This document shows positions 11,830 to 24,685 of a stretch of DNA of 64,000 bases, one piece after another. The notes under the pieces were generated by a model. It had not been told where the DNA came from, searched no databases, and saw only the letters and a list, made by a program, of their open reading frames with translations. A program made the translations under genes and the position numbers. The stretch is from the NCBI RefSeq assembly GCF_018143015.1, contig NC_054740.1, forward strand, positions 71,507,856 to 71,571,855. Direction: 5' to 3'. Positions within the stretch are counted from its first letter, which is position 1; each line of letters begins with the position of its first letter. This stretch comes from Lytechinus variegatus. Lineage: Eukaryota; Echinodermata; Echinoidea; Temnopleuroida; Toxopneustidae.

Positions 11830-12605
11830 GGAACAAAAAAATGTGTCATTTCGTTCAATGAACGAGCATTTTGGTAGATTTCCTGATAAGGACAATATGA
11901 ATATATACAGTCAAGTACATAGTAATAACATAACATGTATAGGGGCCTGACATCTACTGATTTTATACGCACAGGCACACTGAGGTTAAGTAGGCCAACT
12001 AGCAATATTCAAAGAGGAAGTTCTGATTGGTAACCGTAACTGTGTCTACTGATTGTTAAATGGTAGAGATGTGTGGTCTCGTAATTGAAAACATAACCAC
12101 CCCCTCCCCCCCCAAAAAAGAGAGACTGTAATGATAGTTTTCCCTAAAATATATCAATTATTCTGAGAAGTAACGTTAGCCTCTAACAGCGAAATACTTT
12201 TTTTTATAATGCACAGAAGGTCTCTGTTTTATGATATACCGTGATATGCAGACATTTTTTTCAATTATTATTTTCAGTTTCGTTTCTTCCCTCCTTATAC
12301 TTTTTTATTTTTATTTTTAGACATCCATCAATGTGAAATTTCTAGCCTTATATAAATGCCTCCTACATTGTTTTGGTGATATTCATTGATAGTCTTCTGC
12401 TTATTATAAGTTATAGTGTACAGTCACCAAAAAAATGAAATTTGTGCATTTTGCATTTTGATTATTAGTGCCATTTTGAATTTGTTTATTTGTATCTGGA
12501 AAATTTGTTGATAAATGTTTATGAAGTGTATAGTCATGAAAATGCGGAAATTAATGAACACATGACATTATATATATATACCTGTATGTGTATGTGTGTG
12601 TTATT
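11830..12605. other. intergenic, nothing recognised
   Basis: AT-rich sequence with no supported gene and only a short (TA)/(TG) stretch near 12570-12600. Confidence 0.5.
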
Positions 12606-12609
12606 CCAA

Positions 12610-13190
12610 ATGTTTTCAATTCAATTAAATTCATTTATTTTCTCTTTCAATCTTTTTACATTTACAATGATAGTTCAATATACATATTTACAAAATATAA
12701 CATATCATTCGTTTCTATAATACAATAATACTATGAAATCGAAAGAGGAGACCAACTAAAAAGCAGAGCTTGTAGGGTGAAGGCCCCCTTTCATGAGTAC
12801 ATTTTATGAATAAAAATAAGATAAAATAAAGAAATAAGCAATACATATATACAATGAATAAAAAATAAACAAAAATAAAAATAAATGAATCAGTATACAC
12901 TGTTTACAGAAATCATAAAACGATTAAACATATATATATACAGAGAGAAATTAACAAAAACATTTACATATTAAGTTCTGAATTACATTACTTTGTGACA
13001 AAAACGATAATCTAATATGAATCCAGAAGATATTTTTTTAAGTTTTCCTTTGAAATTTTGTATTGAATTACATTGTATAATATCCTTTGAAAAAGAATTC
13101 CATAATTTTGGACCAGTAAAAACAAATGTCTTCTGTGCAAACGATGTTCTACTCAGAGGTAAATGTACATTGTAAAATAAATATCATGTA
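12610..13190 (-). mobile_element. LINE 3' end fragment, 5'-truncated
   Basis: Read on the minus strand, about 13150-13020 can be translated as HLPLSRTSFAQKTFVFTGPK, then LWNSFSKDIIQ, then a stretch with FKGKLKK. The order HLPLxRT, GPKLWNS and FK..LK is the typical C-terminal tail of non-LTR retrotransposon reverse-transcriptase proteins. Downstream on that strand comes AT-rich 3'UTR ending near 12610 in an AATTGAATTGAA-type tail. The 5' side stops about 130 bp before the CDC6 promoter motifs. This is a 5'-truncated fossil of a LINE. The clade (CR1/L2/Rex-like) is not determined. Confidence 0.7.
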
Positions 13191-13274
13191 TCTACTACCC
13201 CGTCTACTACGCACACTCAGTTTGTTTAAAGGTACTGCAATATGCAAGACAAGAGGTGCTATGGGTTGGACCGA

Positions 13275-13397
13275 CCAATCAGATGACTCGTTTGGGGACG
13301 CTAGATCAATCAGCTGACTATTTCGCGCGGAACTCGATTTCGCGGGAAGCCAATTCACAATACACGACGTATTGACGGTCCCGTATTGATGACGTGA
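13275..13397 (+). promoter_or_regulatory. CDC6 promoter: paired E2F sites, CCAAT boxes, CRE-like site
   Basis: TTTCGCGCGG at 13321 and TTTCGCGGGAA at 13338-13348 both match the E2F consensus TTTSGCGC/TTTSGCGG. CCAATCAG at 13275-13282 and CCAAT at 13350-13354 are NF-Y-type boxes, and TGACGTGA at 13390-13397 is CRE/ATF-like. The cluster is 115-240 bp upstream of the putative 5'UTR exon donor. Human CDC6 is a classical E2F target with paired E2F sites near its start, so the placement fits S-phase control. Binding itself is inference. Confidence 0.7.
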
Positions 13398-13409
13398 TAG
13401 CTAGCGGAT

Positions 13410-13511
13410 CAGAAGCCGAGGGTGGAATTTGGAAAGCTTGCTGTTGCTGCTGTCAAGCAAAATTATTCTGGAATTGTGTTTTACACAAACTTGACTCTTT
13501 TTCTCTAAAAA
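13410..13511 (+). other. putative CDC6 5'UTR exon (start approximate)
   Basis: A strong donor follows position 13511 (GTGAGTAC) just downstream of the E2F/CCAAT cluster. The next acceptor, TTTCTTTGTAG at 16368-16378, opens the exon containing the CDC6 start codon. Together they imply a non-coding first exon and an intron of about 2.87 kb. The transcription start is not fixed by the sequence. Confidence 0.5.
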
Positions 13512-14845
13512 GTGAGTACTGGTAGTAGTATTATTGCATGCCACTTTTATCAAGTAAATTAGTTGAAATATGAAATTATAGAAAATCTAAAATGAGTACC
13601 GGTACCAGATGCAGATTTTATTTTTACTACCGTACTACTTAGCTAACTTGACGAAGCGATGCTTCCCTCGGATGGAATGGGTCTGCGCCCGTCGCGACTT
13701 CACGTCGACCAGAGGCCGGCCGGCGTGTGTGCGATGTCGTGATATGGCAAAAGAATGTTCTATTCTCACAGTTTCTCCTTGGAAATCCATCTTTGTTTAC
13801 CCGGGTCTCTTATATATATGGCAGTGTATCCTAATGCCGGACACTTTCATTTCAGTGCTTTAAAAATGACAACTAGAGGAAATACAATCAAGAAAAATTA
13901 TCACTTGCTATTCCAAATATTCTGAAAATTATGAATATGATGAAATTATTTTATATTTTCCAACCATTTTCTTTGCACCGCACTTGCCGCATACCCCTCC
14001 GCGAAAAACAATTATTTTCGTGCGTGACAAATTATATTGTAATTCTGGATGCGCGCCGGACGAGTAAAAATATTCTTGATTATAATGTTTTTTAATGATG
14101 TAAGAAAGAATTAGGGCCTAGTGTGATTTTTTCGGGATTAATCATCTCATGAGTAAATTCTAAGTTTTTGTTTGCTTTCTTGTAACAATTCTGATCAGAT
14201 CTTTGTTATAAATTTGCGTTTGCTAACTAATTTCCTTTTTTTTTAATTGCGCGTTCGATATTGCACTTCCAAGTGTTAATGATGCTCGTTCATATCGTAA
14301 GACTCAGTCATCAAGTTAAGTTCTATCGATGCGCTGTCGATCATTGACGGCTCTCCATCACGGTGAACCTCGCGCACGGCCAGGGTACGGGTACATTGAG
14401 AACTAGCCCTCAACGATTTAATCGATGGAGCGTACGAGATTGAAATTCGGCAAATCAGGTCCGTATTTCAATCAGAAAATAGATCAATTGGGATCAATTG
14501 TTAATGCCAAAACTGTGTTATATGTTATTTCAAGCATTTTCTGTCATTTTTAGAGAAAAATAAGGTAAAAGTTATATTTTCGCCTTGTTTTTGCAATCTC
14601 GTTCTTTGAATTGATCTGTGATATTGAACTGCGGAAGTCTTACGGTACGAAATTGATTTCCTACGCAGTTATATGCGCGTCCGGAAATATGATAGTGTCC
14701 GGTAATACAATACGTCACTATATATATATATATATGGGCAGGGGTTCAAGACTCCAATGTTGAAGAAGTCAATAGATGTCCAATGGCATGAAAGGATTTA
14801 AGAAAGACATCATTGAGTCCTCAAGACTACATTGACAATGACTGT

Positions 14846-14954
14846 CATTGAGTCCCTGTACAGATCAAGCTAGAACTTCGGTCTCTGTATTTGGTGAGTG
14901 GAGCCAACAGAGTTCAGCAGAACAACCAACATAACAGACCAAAGCTTTTGGTCT
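14846..14954. repeat. foldback repeat shared with 60537-60658
   Basis: CATTGAGTCCCTGTACAGAT, CTAGAACTTCGGTCTCTGTA, TTTGGTGAGTG and AAGCTTTTGGTCT are shared with 60537-60658. Within the distal copy CTTCGGTCTCTGT pairs with ACAGAGACCGAAG, so it can form a hairpin. Here the right arm is partly eroded. It lies in CDC6 intron 1. Confidence 0.65.
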
Positions 14955-16160
14955 ACAACTAACCATAACATAAGTAAAAAATCACTGCCTGGAAAATCTG
15001 ATGTCGGAGGAGTTTTGTAAAAAAAACATTTTCTGATTTTTCTCGGTCTTCCTCCTTAACAGATGGAAGACTCCCATCCAACTTAGGCTTAGCCAGGAGG
15101 CTCCTGGAGATTTATGTCATATCACTGACTAGACAGGAGTAACCGTCGTTTCTGGGGATTTTCATTTAACAATTTCTGACATTTTAATATAATCCCCATT
15201 CACCGACGGTAGTTCGTTAGTGTGAGCTCGCATGTGTTATCACGTCGACCATTTCGGGCGATTAGTACTGTCTGGACTTTTTTTATAAAAAAAAAATCTA
15301 ATTTGCAGTCTAAGGATTTTACTACCTAAGTAATGTCTTGAATATCTAAAGAATCAAGACATGAAAAAAGAGATTAAAAGGTGAGGAAATGGTGCATTAC
15401 CTATGTTTACTTGTCTTGGTCTTGAGAATCACCCTCCAAAATGGCAACCAAAATATGAAATATTTACCAAGGAACAGAGAGGGCGTCAACAATTTACGAA
15501 TGTGATATTGATATTGCTTTCGATATTATACGATCTGCTCCATATGCGAGCTTCATGTAAACTGCTACGATCAAGGGTAGCAGATGACATTTGATATATT
15601 GAGACATTAAAAAGTTAATAAGGATAATGATGTCATTCAAGATGGCAACTTGCAATGAAAACCGCCAGCGTAGGTGGAAATGTCTGAGATGAAAGATTTC
15701 TCAATCATCCAGAGGATTTTTTTTTCAATAAATCTGATTCAAGGTGTCCCTGGCAATGGAAACCATGAAACTCTAAATTTTGCCTAAAAACAGTTTCAAA
15801 TCGTGACCTATAAAACTTTAGTTCACTTAGTACCATGAGTATATCACTGTCTCCACGGAGCCAGGGAGGGGATGCCATTGCACTTCACGCACCAAGTACT
15901 TTTCCAACAATAAAGTTGCTCAGAAACACACATTTTCTTAGGGTTTTGAGCCCAAACTTATGTTAATGGGCTACAATATCATTTGGACCCTTTTGGCACT
16001 AAAGAGTCATATTTTTAAATAATATTAAATACAAATGAATGAAAATATTAAAAGTAGAGAAGCATTTACTCACAGTCTGTTATAGTCGCCATCTTTGTTA
16101 TCGTTGCCTAGCTACAAGACGCGTAAGGAGGGCAACAATATCATGAGCAGTGCTAACTTA

Positions 16161-16308
16161 GATTTTAAAAATACTTGCATCGGCCGATAAATATCATGAA
16201 TCTTACCTCATGCTAAATCCTGCTTCAACTGGTCTAGCGTGCGGGATATTTTAGCATCGAGTTGAGATTCATGATATATATCGGCCAATGCAAGTATTTT
16301 TTAAAATC
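16161..16308. mobile_element. 148 bp foldback MITE in CDC6 intron 1
   Basis: Its arms GATTTTAAAAATACTTGCAT / CGGCCGATAAATATCATGAATC and GATTCATGATATATATCGGC / CAATGCAAGTATTTTTTAAAATC are nearly perfect inverted copies of about 45 bp. TGCTAAATCCTG and GATATTTTAGCATC extend the pairing. It lies about 70 bp before the 3' splice site of CDC6 intron 1. It is non-coding. Confidence 0.8.
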
Positions 16309-16399
16309 TCATCGGCTGCATAGCCCCTGACAGCATTTAACGTCTGAACACAATTTTTGTATCTTTCTTTCTTTGTAGTTTGTTTCTGACCATAGCATC

Positions 16400-19300
16400 A
16401 TGCCAGTCCAAACTCGAAGGGGTAACCAGTCTACTTTGTCATTCCCAACAAGAAAAACTAACACACCGAGTAGGATCGAACACACACACAGAGGTGGAGA
16501 GAAGAAACTTGATAGACTAAAAAGAGATCACTGCAGAAGTAAAAGTCTCTCTTCACTTTCAAAATCAACATCTGTACATGTAGATGGTGAAAAAAGCTTT
16601 ACATCGCTGGCTGATACACTGGATGGGGTTATATCACCTAGGAAGAGGAGTACCAGTAAGTATCAAACTAGGTACATGTAGTGTGAAATATTGTGATGCA
16701 TGATTTCATGAAGTTTGTATGTTGAATATATTGATCTCCATGGTTGTGGGCTTGTGGGGCTAACTCAAAATGATGCAAGACCCACATACATCTCATTCAT
16801 GTATTTTCTAAACATGTACATTATGAACTTCTAGTTCTTGCAGTGTAGATTTACCTTTCTGCTCAGTTTTCTTTTCATTTTTACTTTAGAGAGTACATGT
16901 ATATCATAACAAATTGGAGAAATGTATTAAAATCCTTCAAACACAAGATAAGATGACTCTTCATTAAAATTCATAAAATGAAGACAATTTTTTATTCTGT
17001 CAATGAATTATTTGGACTTCATATTCATGGTAATCTCAAATAATTCACTTTAATATGAATGTTCTTAACTAATGCTGGGTTCAGTAATTATATGCAATGC
17101 TTAGAAACATTTGTATTAAGTGAGCACTAAATAAATGTTGCATATTAATATTCTATCTCAACATTTATGGTAATATCATGTTCCTCAATGTAGACTAATT
17201 TATCTATCCTTAATTTTCAGTTGTTGCTGCTAAGGACTCTCCTTTAAAGACACCATCTAAATCTCCAAGGAAAAGATCGATTTCAGGTGTGTTCACAATC
17301 TTGACTATTCTGCAAATCAGAAGTCCGCTGAATATACAATTGCTCCTTCATAAAGCTATGGGACAAATTTTTGAAGCGATATAATATGATTATGGCGTCA
17401 TATGAATGTATCAACTTGTATGTATGCAGAAAAAGGAGATTTTTGGTCTTGCAAATGTAGGGCAATTCTTGTCTATTTGGGGGCCATCTTTTGTTGCACA
17501 TCACACAGTTATAAAGTTAATAGCATTTAGAGCTATATACTGTAGCTATATAAACCATTATGTATAGCATTGACTTTAGAAAACAATTCTTTGCATATTT
17601 GGGGCGATTTGAAGAAAATGGTCACTACAAATAATTATTTGAGGGTATTGAGGAGCAACTTGAGCAGTAGGTGTCATGGTTTTTCTGCGCTGGTTGCTGG
17701 ACTAAACCTTTAGTATGCAGGTCCTTAAAGTACCTACCTCTGGGCTTGAATAAATCTAAGGCCATCAAGTGTCATGGTTGTGGGTGCCCTTTTGACTAAC
17801 TTGATGCCTGTCTATTGGCCTTGGAGATTTAATTCCTTTTTCATTTATCCCATTTGTGCAGTAATATTAAAAAAACATGCCCTGTGAAAAAGTGGTCTAT
17901 AATTTCAAAATTGAAGGCTTGTTTGATACTTCATTGTAAATTACATGAAAATGGTTGCTTTTTATTTGGATTCAGATCATTACAATGATGAAAACCAAGA
18001 GCCAGAAGCTTGCAGTCCAACTAAAGTAAAGAGAAGTATCCTGGAATCAAAGTCACCTTCAAAGAGAAGCGAGTCCACTCCTATCAGGAAGCTCAGCGTC
18101 ACAAGGCAAGATGGTAAGATATCAGAATCCAATGTGTCATAGGAAAAGGTTTTGACTTACATTTCGCCTCTACTCCTCGATTCATAGAATTCACTACCAA
18201 ACAACCTTTTATTTGTGGGAGAACAAGATTTGTTTAACCTAGATAGGTTTTGAAATCAATTTTTTTTGTTAATGTATTTCAGGTGAGTGTTACAGCTCAG
18301 CCAAGAAAGCCCTTCACACATCTCTTCCGGAGCGCCTCCTTTGCAGAGAGAAAGAGACTCAAACCATCCAGTCTTTCCTCAAGAATCATCTAACTGCAAG
18401 GAAGCCGGGGAGTCTCTACATCTCCGGCGCACCGGGAACCGGCAAGACAGCTTGCCTTAAACAGATCTTACAGCAGCAACAAAAGGTACGTCATCAAGTT
18501 AAAAAATTGGGAAATATGACAAATTTTGATTAATTTGATGACGACCACATTGAAAGACTTGTTACTGTTTCTTGGAAATGATTGTCGACTGACCTGTAAA
18601 CTGTAAACTCCAATGATATAATCCTGCAAGCTCTAATTAGAAGGTAATATTCATATCAGTTAAACCACAAAAAGTTGAGTGCTCATCTACAAATATATAA
18701 CATAAGGAAATTATGTATGAAAAGTATAAAGGCAAGCAAATCAACTATACAGTTATCTATTTTGTTAGCTTTAGAGGAATGTGTCTGGCAGAATACATTT
18801 TTGAGGGGGTGGAGCTTTTATGGGTGAAATAGCCTTTGGATTTGTGAATAAGCCCTTGGATGTTAAGACAAATTCCATTAATTAGAACAATTAATGAACT
18901 TCAATTACAGCCATCAATGACAACTTTGTCTTACCTTTGCACCCACAGTACATTTTATGGGCTTAGTCTACTGATTTTGGATTTATGAATACGATCCCTT
19001 GATTATATTATTTGACAACATTCTTTCACTGCCACACATTTCTTTTCTTTTTTCACTGTAGGGTAGCAGAAAGAGCAGTCAGCATATATTTGTAAACTGT
19101 ATGTTAGTTAGACAGAGCCAAGGTATATACCATACAGTCTTGAAAGAGGTCAATCATGATGTATCAACAGATAAAATGTCAGCAAAGATGGCTGCCAGAG
19201 CTCTACAGAAGGCCTTCACATCACCTGGACCCACTGTGTAAGTAAATCTTCTGCAGACATTTATTGCTTTTTATTCTGGTGGGATTTCGTCTTGTTGGAG

Positions 19301-22300
19301 TCCATTAAAGTAATGTACTGCAAATGTTTCGTCTTGCATTGTGTAAAGTCTGTGAACCAATATGCAAAGTTTTTTTATTTTGTCTCCTTTCTGTGTTGTC
19401 TTGGGAAAAAGAAAAAAAAAAAGTGTTTTTTTTTCTGTAGATTTTGATATTGAAAGGTGTAATAAAGACCCCCCAAAAGAGATATGTAATCATTATTAGC
19501 AGGTGGTATATGGACTGATACATATTATTGTACACATTCTGATCAGGAAAACTATTCAAGGGACACTAAGGATGATCCACCGCAAAGAATTGCTTTTCCT
19601 ATGCCCTTGCATTTAAAGTCTAATTAATAATGGTCGAAATTGTCGGTCCGACTACTTGGGATTTGCTTCAGACGTTTTTATTAATGTGCCTTTTTAAGTT
19701 TCAAACCCATCATACACACTTACCATGTGAGTTGAATGCCATTATTGCCACTAAAGGAGGAAATGAAACTCTTGTTTTCTTCTATTTAATTTTAGATTGT
19801 TAGTGTTGGATGAAATTGATCACTTGGACTCCAAAGGACAGGAGGTTCTTTACACCATGTTTGAATGGCCTAGTCTACCCAAATCAAGATTGGTTCTTGT
19901 TGGTAAGATGACATTTTTTATTCTTTTTATTCTTGCACGTTGTTTTTACAGCTCAAGTTTTATGTTTCTTATTTGTCCTTTTTTCTCTTCACTTGATTTA
20001 TTGTAGATATGATTTTTTGCTTTCATTTCTTGATTCATTATTTTGTATGTCTTGTCAAGGGGGAACACAGTTTTGCAAGCCACATTCTTTTATACTATCT
20101 TATGTAATTGTAATTTTATGGTGACCCTATTCCCCAACCACATTTTCTTGTATATTATTTTCAAAAATTCCCTAAAACATTGAAAGTTATAGCTTGCAAT
20201 GACAGTGGACACTTTCGATCACATGTAGTGTGTTCATAATTGATTCTGTTTAGATAGTTGTTTTAAGTATGTATTGACTCTGTGTCTATCAGGTGTGGCC
20301 AATTCACTGGATCTCACAGATAGGATACTGCCTAGGCTTCAATCCAGACCCAAATGTCGACCAGAGCTTCTTCACTTTGCTCCATACACCAGGACTCAGA
20401 TCTCGACCATCTTGCAGGATAGACTCAAAGAGGTAACAGTCATTATCATTATGCATTGACATTAAATTGAGCTTGCGAAATGCGTCATCTTATGATTCTT
20501 AAGATGTTTTGTTGATAATAGTAATAGAATATAGGGGACAATTATATCCCATCATTTCTAGAGACTGCAGTGCTATTGCCCACTTTTTAGTTTCATGTAT
20601 TCCAGAAAACACTTTGGGTAGGGGGCTGTCAATATTGTGATCCGGATTATTTGTGTAAACTCAGAATAGAGTTTAGAGCTAGGAAATCATGCTTCCAACG
20701 CCAACACTGGACTTGGAATTGCCCAATTTATTGGTGTTTGGTGACATTATTGAAGGATATTCCCAGGTTTGAATAATCCTGTCCGATTGTAAGAATCCAA
20801 AGTGTTAACACATGTTCATAACTGTAATCATACATTGATTCTCTTTGGTTGTGTAGAGTACTGTTGATGGTACAGCTGTAGTAGATCCAATGGCCGTCCA
20901 GCTTTGTGCAAGGAAAGTAGCAGCAGTGGCAGGAGACGTGAGGAAAGCACTAGACGTCTGTAGGTAAGTTTTAGGAAGGTTTTCATTTCATATAAATCAC
21001 TTATCATTCCAGGGAGGTAAGAAGAAGATAGCACAGTTGGTATTATTCAGACCTACTTGTCAGGCCTCGAAATACCCCATGATTATTTTCCACATTCACA
21101 CAGACCCTTTCACGGTAGGTTACGAGCAGTATGGTCGCTGGGTTGAGAAAGTTCCCATAATTTGCTTTCCATAACCTTGGCGAGATCCCTGTGAGTGATC
21201 TCATATTTGGCTACTTGCTAAACAGGAGGTTTCGCAGGTATTTTTTTCAGGAATATTACAACTTTTTTGCTTTCTCATTGTCAAAAATACCTTGTATTTT
21301 CTGATCTGAATAGATCAAGGTGAATTTCCAGATCAGAGAAATCCTGGTACTCTCAAACTTCAAGGTAGTCTGAATACACCTATAGTGTGAAGTAAAAAGT
21401 ACAATAATAGATTTGACATTGGTTGCCTGATACAGATTTCTTTAACATATAGGCAATGTATCGCATGTTAAAATATAGAGCTTTTTTGTATTGTAGATTG
21501 CTCACTGTTCGCTTCATATGGATAGATAACTACAATTTTGTATGTCTTCTTTTCACTTCAGGAGAGCAGTAGAGATTGTTGAAGCAGACATCAGGAGGCA
21601 GTCGATATTAAAACCATCAGCAGGTATAAAATCATCCTTTACACAGTGTGAAATACTTTATATTTGCCATCAAACTTTAGATCTTGTGAAAAATCCCACC
21701 CATGAAATCGGCTGTTGGACAGTGCGAAATATCTCAGTTTTGCAATCAACCTATATGAAACATCCCACAATTGCGGTGCTGGCATTGAAACCATGTGCGA
21801 GATTCTACCTGATATATATTTTACACTGTAATTAAACCCTCTAATTGGGTACCCAGTAGTAAAATAACAAATTATGTTTAAGAATGTTCTAAGAAATGGT
21901 GATTTTAAGACCCTGTGAATAAATTCCATTTTGATTCATGAATTCTGGCAATTTTGTTTGTGTGTTGACCGTATGGTTTCAGTAAATATGATGATACTTT
22001 AGAAGGTAAATACAAAACAACAGTGTCATAGCTTTAAAAAAAGGTTATAAATGGTGTAAAGAAACCCTTGGTGGCAACACCATGCAAGAAGTGTTACATT
22101 GTATACCCTTTTTCCCTAGAGCTGTTTTTGTTGCTTGAGTCTATTTAAAATGAGAATTTTGTTGCATTCAAGAGTGATAATATGACAAGGATGGTTTTCT
22201 TCCATTTCAGGCTCCCCAAGAAAAACCCTACTGTCACCCGTCAAATCATCCGCCCGGAATTCGCCCAAGAAAGGTTCTCCATCAAAGCTCCCAAAGAAAG

Positions 22301-24685
22301 TCTCTCTGCTTCAAGTCTCCAATGTCATCAATGAGGTGTATGGGTCAGGGGTCATGACCTCAACAGGAAGTAAAGGTCAAAGCTTCCCACTGCAACAGAA
22401 GCTGGTTATCTGTACAGTTCTTCTAATGGTCAAGGAAGGCAAGGCTCGAGAGGTCACACTGGGAAAGGTAGGTTGAAATGCATACTTTTGATATCAATTT
22501 TTCTCTCTATCACAATATATATTTGTGAATTTTAGCCCCTGAAATTTTTTAAAGCAATTATCTTGAATTTTGGATTGTGAACTTGCCATCCAATGGGCAG
22601 TGTCTCTACCACCAAGCCATCTGGTCCTTTGCTCCCAGGACCCCAACAAGGATTTGCTCCTTGTCACTAATGCTTTGTGTGAATGCTCTTCAAAACTAAT
22701 ATTCAGCGCAAAGTTGATTGTGTCTCATCTTATGAACTGGAATTATCTAGTAAAGAATGGGGATTTATTAGGTGGTGCAGGGATTAATTTGTATTCATGG
22801 TGCCATTAAGCTCCCTAATCAATGAAGGTATTTAGTATTAAGGAATCCATAATGCAAATGCATGCCCAGAACAATAGCGGTATTAAAAAGTTTCTCAAAC
22901 AATGAAGGTTGAGCAACAATAGAAGTATTCAATGGTTATTCAACATCAGACCAGCAAGTATATGGCTTATCTTGTGAAAATGTGAAGTACACTGGCATAC
23001 AAATGGGGGGCACAGACCCCCCCCCCATTCATTTTCAAGGCCAAGAAAAGAGGAGAAAGGGAATTGAAAAAGGTGTAGTATATAATTTTCTGAAGAGTAT
23101 GTTAAAATCTGTCACAAAGTCAGATTTTGAATTAAAAAGCTCAGTCTTTAAAATTTTTCCTGTATGGTATGTTTGCCTCCCCCCCTCAAAATTTTTGACT
23201 CATAATGCTACTGACAGTGTATTTTCTTAAAGAAGGGTTTTAGATGTAAGTCGCATGAAGGGTATAATTATGAAAATGATATGGACTGTATATTTCTAAA
23301 ATGGGAAATTGTTTTCAAGTATTTTATGTTATAGAATTGTATGTTACTTTTGAGCATTTATTAGATCAACACTCATCTTAAATACCATGCTTGAGTTTTG
23401 TATTGCATCTGGTCGGCAAGATATAATGTAAAAAAAAACAATGTTTATTAACATTCTTTATGCACACCAAAGAATGCAATCTAACAACATGAATATACTT
23501 TATACTCTGCAGGTCCATGATACATACTCAAAGATCTGTGCAAGTCGTCATGTGGCACCTGTTGACCAATCAGAGTTCCTGTCTCTTTGCCAGCTGATCG
23601 AGACTCGAGGTGTCCTTGCTCTCAAGAAATCAAAGGATGCTCGACAAACAAAGGTCAGAAACATTCCTCATCTCTAGGCCACCACAACCCCAAGCACTAA
23701 TTTTTCTTGTTTTAATAAGACCCACATTTGCCCTTTATGTCTCACCTGAATGAAGTTAGACAGAAACCAATAATCACTTTTCCTCTTAGTTTGTTACAAA
23801 AGTGTTTTGTTTTGTTTAACTTGCTCTCATTTTATTTTATTTCTGCATCAATTGGTTGTAATGATACTTGGGTAATATCGCATTTGTGGTGATGATAAGA
23901 GCAAAGGTCATCGAGGGTCAAAAGGTCAAATGATTGTAGGCTTATCATTTGACCTTCGAAAAAATAATAGTCCACATGGTTTGCAATTATTCTTGTTACG
24001 AGAGTCCTCATCTTATTTTTTATCAATTTTGTTGAACTTTTAACAAATCATTAGGTATTTATACCTACAAAGCATACATCAAAGGCAATCTTGATAGCAA
24101 AATCAGGCAAGACTTGTGGTTTATGAACTACCTTGTTTAGATTACCAGTATGTCGCAATTTGTCCTTCCCAAAATCTCCACTTTTTAACTACACTTTGAA
24201 CTTGTGTAGATTGGGTGAGTCCTTGCATTTGTTCTTCATGAATGAATGTAAGTATATACGGGCCAGTGTGGATGTGACATTATCTCTGACATTGTACATT
24301 AAATTGTTTTGTGATATGTGGAGTTTAAAATACATTTTTAAATTGGAATTCTGATGAAATTTCCTGTTATGCTTGTTCATTTTTCTTTACTTATTCAAAT
24401 AAAGATTTTGTTGGGTATTATGATATAGCTAGGGTAATATCATTGAATTTGATTATTGAATAGGATTGACACTTAGCAGTGACTCATAGTGGCATTTTAA
24501 CTTAAAACTCCTGTTTTACTGGATATGTGCCTTATCTTGTCTATTCTTTCCTTTTATACTTTCAGATGTGCTTGAAGATGAATGAAAAGGAGGTCGAATT
24601 CGCTCTTCAAGATAAGGTCCTAATGTCAGCCATCTTGGAAGCTGGCTTGCCTAGCAACAAAGACAAGAAAGGCAAACAGTTATGA
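16400..24685 (+). CDS. CDC6: CDC6 replication licensing ATPase (12 coding exons, 590 aa)
   Basis: Cdc6 joins ORC at origins in the nucleus and, with Cdt1, loads MCM2-7. Coding exons: 16400-16655, 17221-17286, 17976-18113, 18283-18485, 19062-19237, 19796-19902, 20293-20432, 20857-20963, 21562-21623, 22211-22467, 23513-23653, 24566-24685. All junctions are GT/AG and keep frame. The start [19 protein letters not shown] parallels human MPQTRSQAQATISFPKRK, fixing the ATG. The N-terminal region carries many CDK-type sites ([20 protein letters not shown]). Walker A GAPGTGKT is at 202-209, Walker B LVLDEID at 282-288, sensor 1 at GVANSLD (N319) and sensor 2 at GDVRK (388-392). A second SP-rich linker (about 419-450, SPRK, SPVK, SPKK) precedes the winged helix ([16 protein letters not shown]) up to residue 590. 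Human CDC6 is 560 aa, so the length is normal. No AATAAA was seen within 2 kb after the stop; one occurs at 27300. Confidence 0.97.
22990..23219. mobile_element. CACTGGC/CAGTG-ended MITE in a CDC6 intron, about 230 bp
   Basis: It begins CACTGGCATACAAATGGGGG, carries GGGGGGCAC then a C run, and ends CCCCCCTCAAAATTTTTGAC to CTACTGACAGTG. The layout matches the 934-1175 element, including AGAGGAGAAAGGGAA and TCTGTCACAAAGTCAGATTT words. It lies in the intron between 22467 and 23513 and has no coding potential. Confidence 0.55.

Noticed and set aside
11398-12005. Overlapping ORFs on both strands up to 159 aa
   Set aside because: They are made of poly-Phe, Lys/Arg and Pro runs from T, GA and C tracts inside a MITE.
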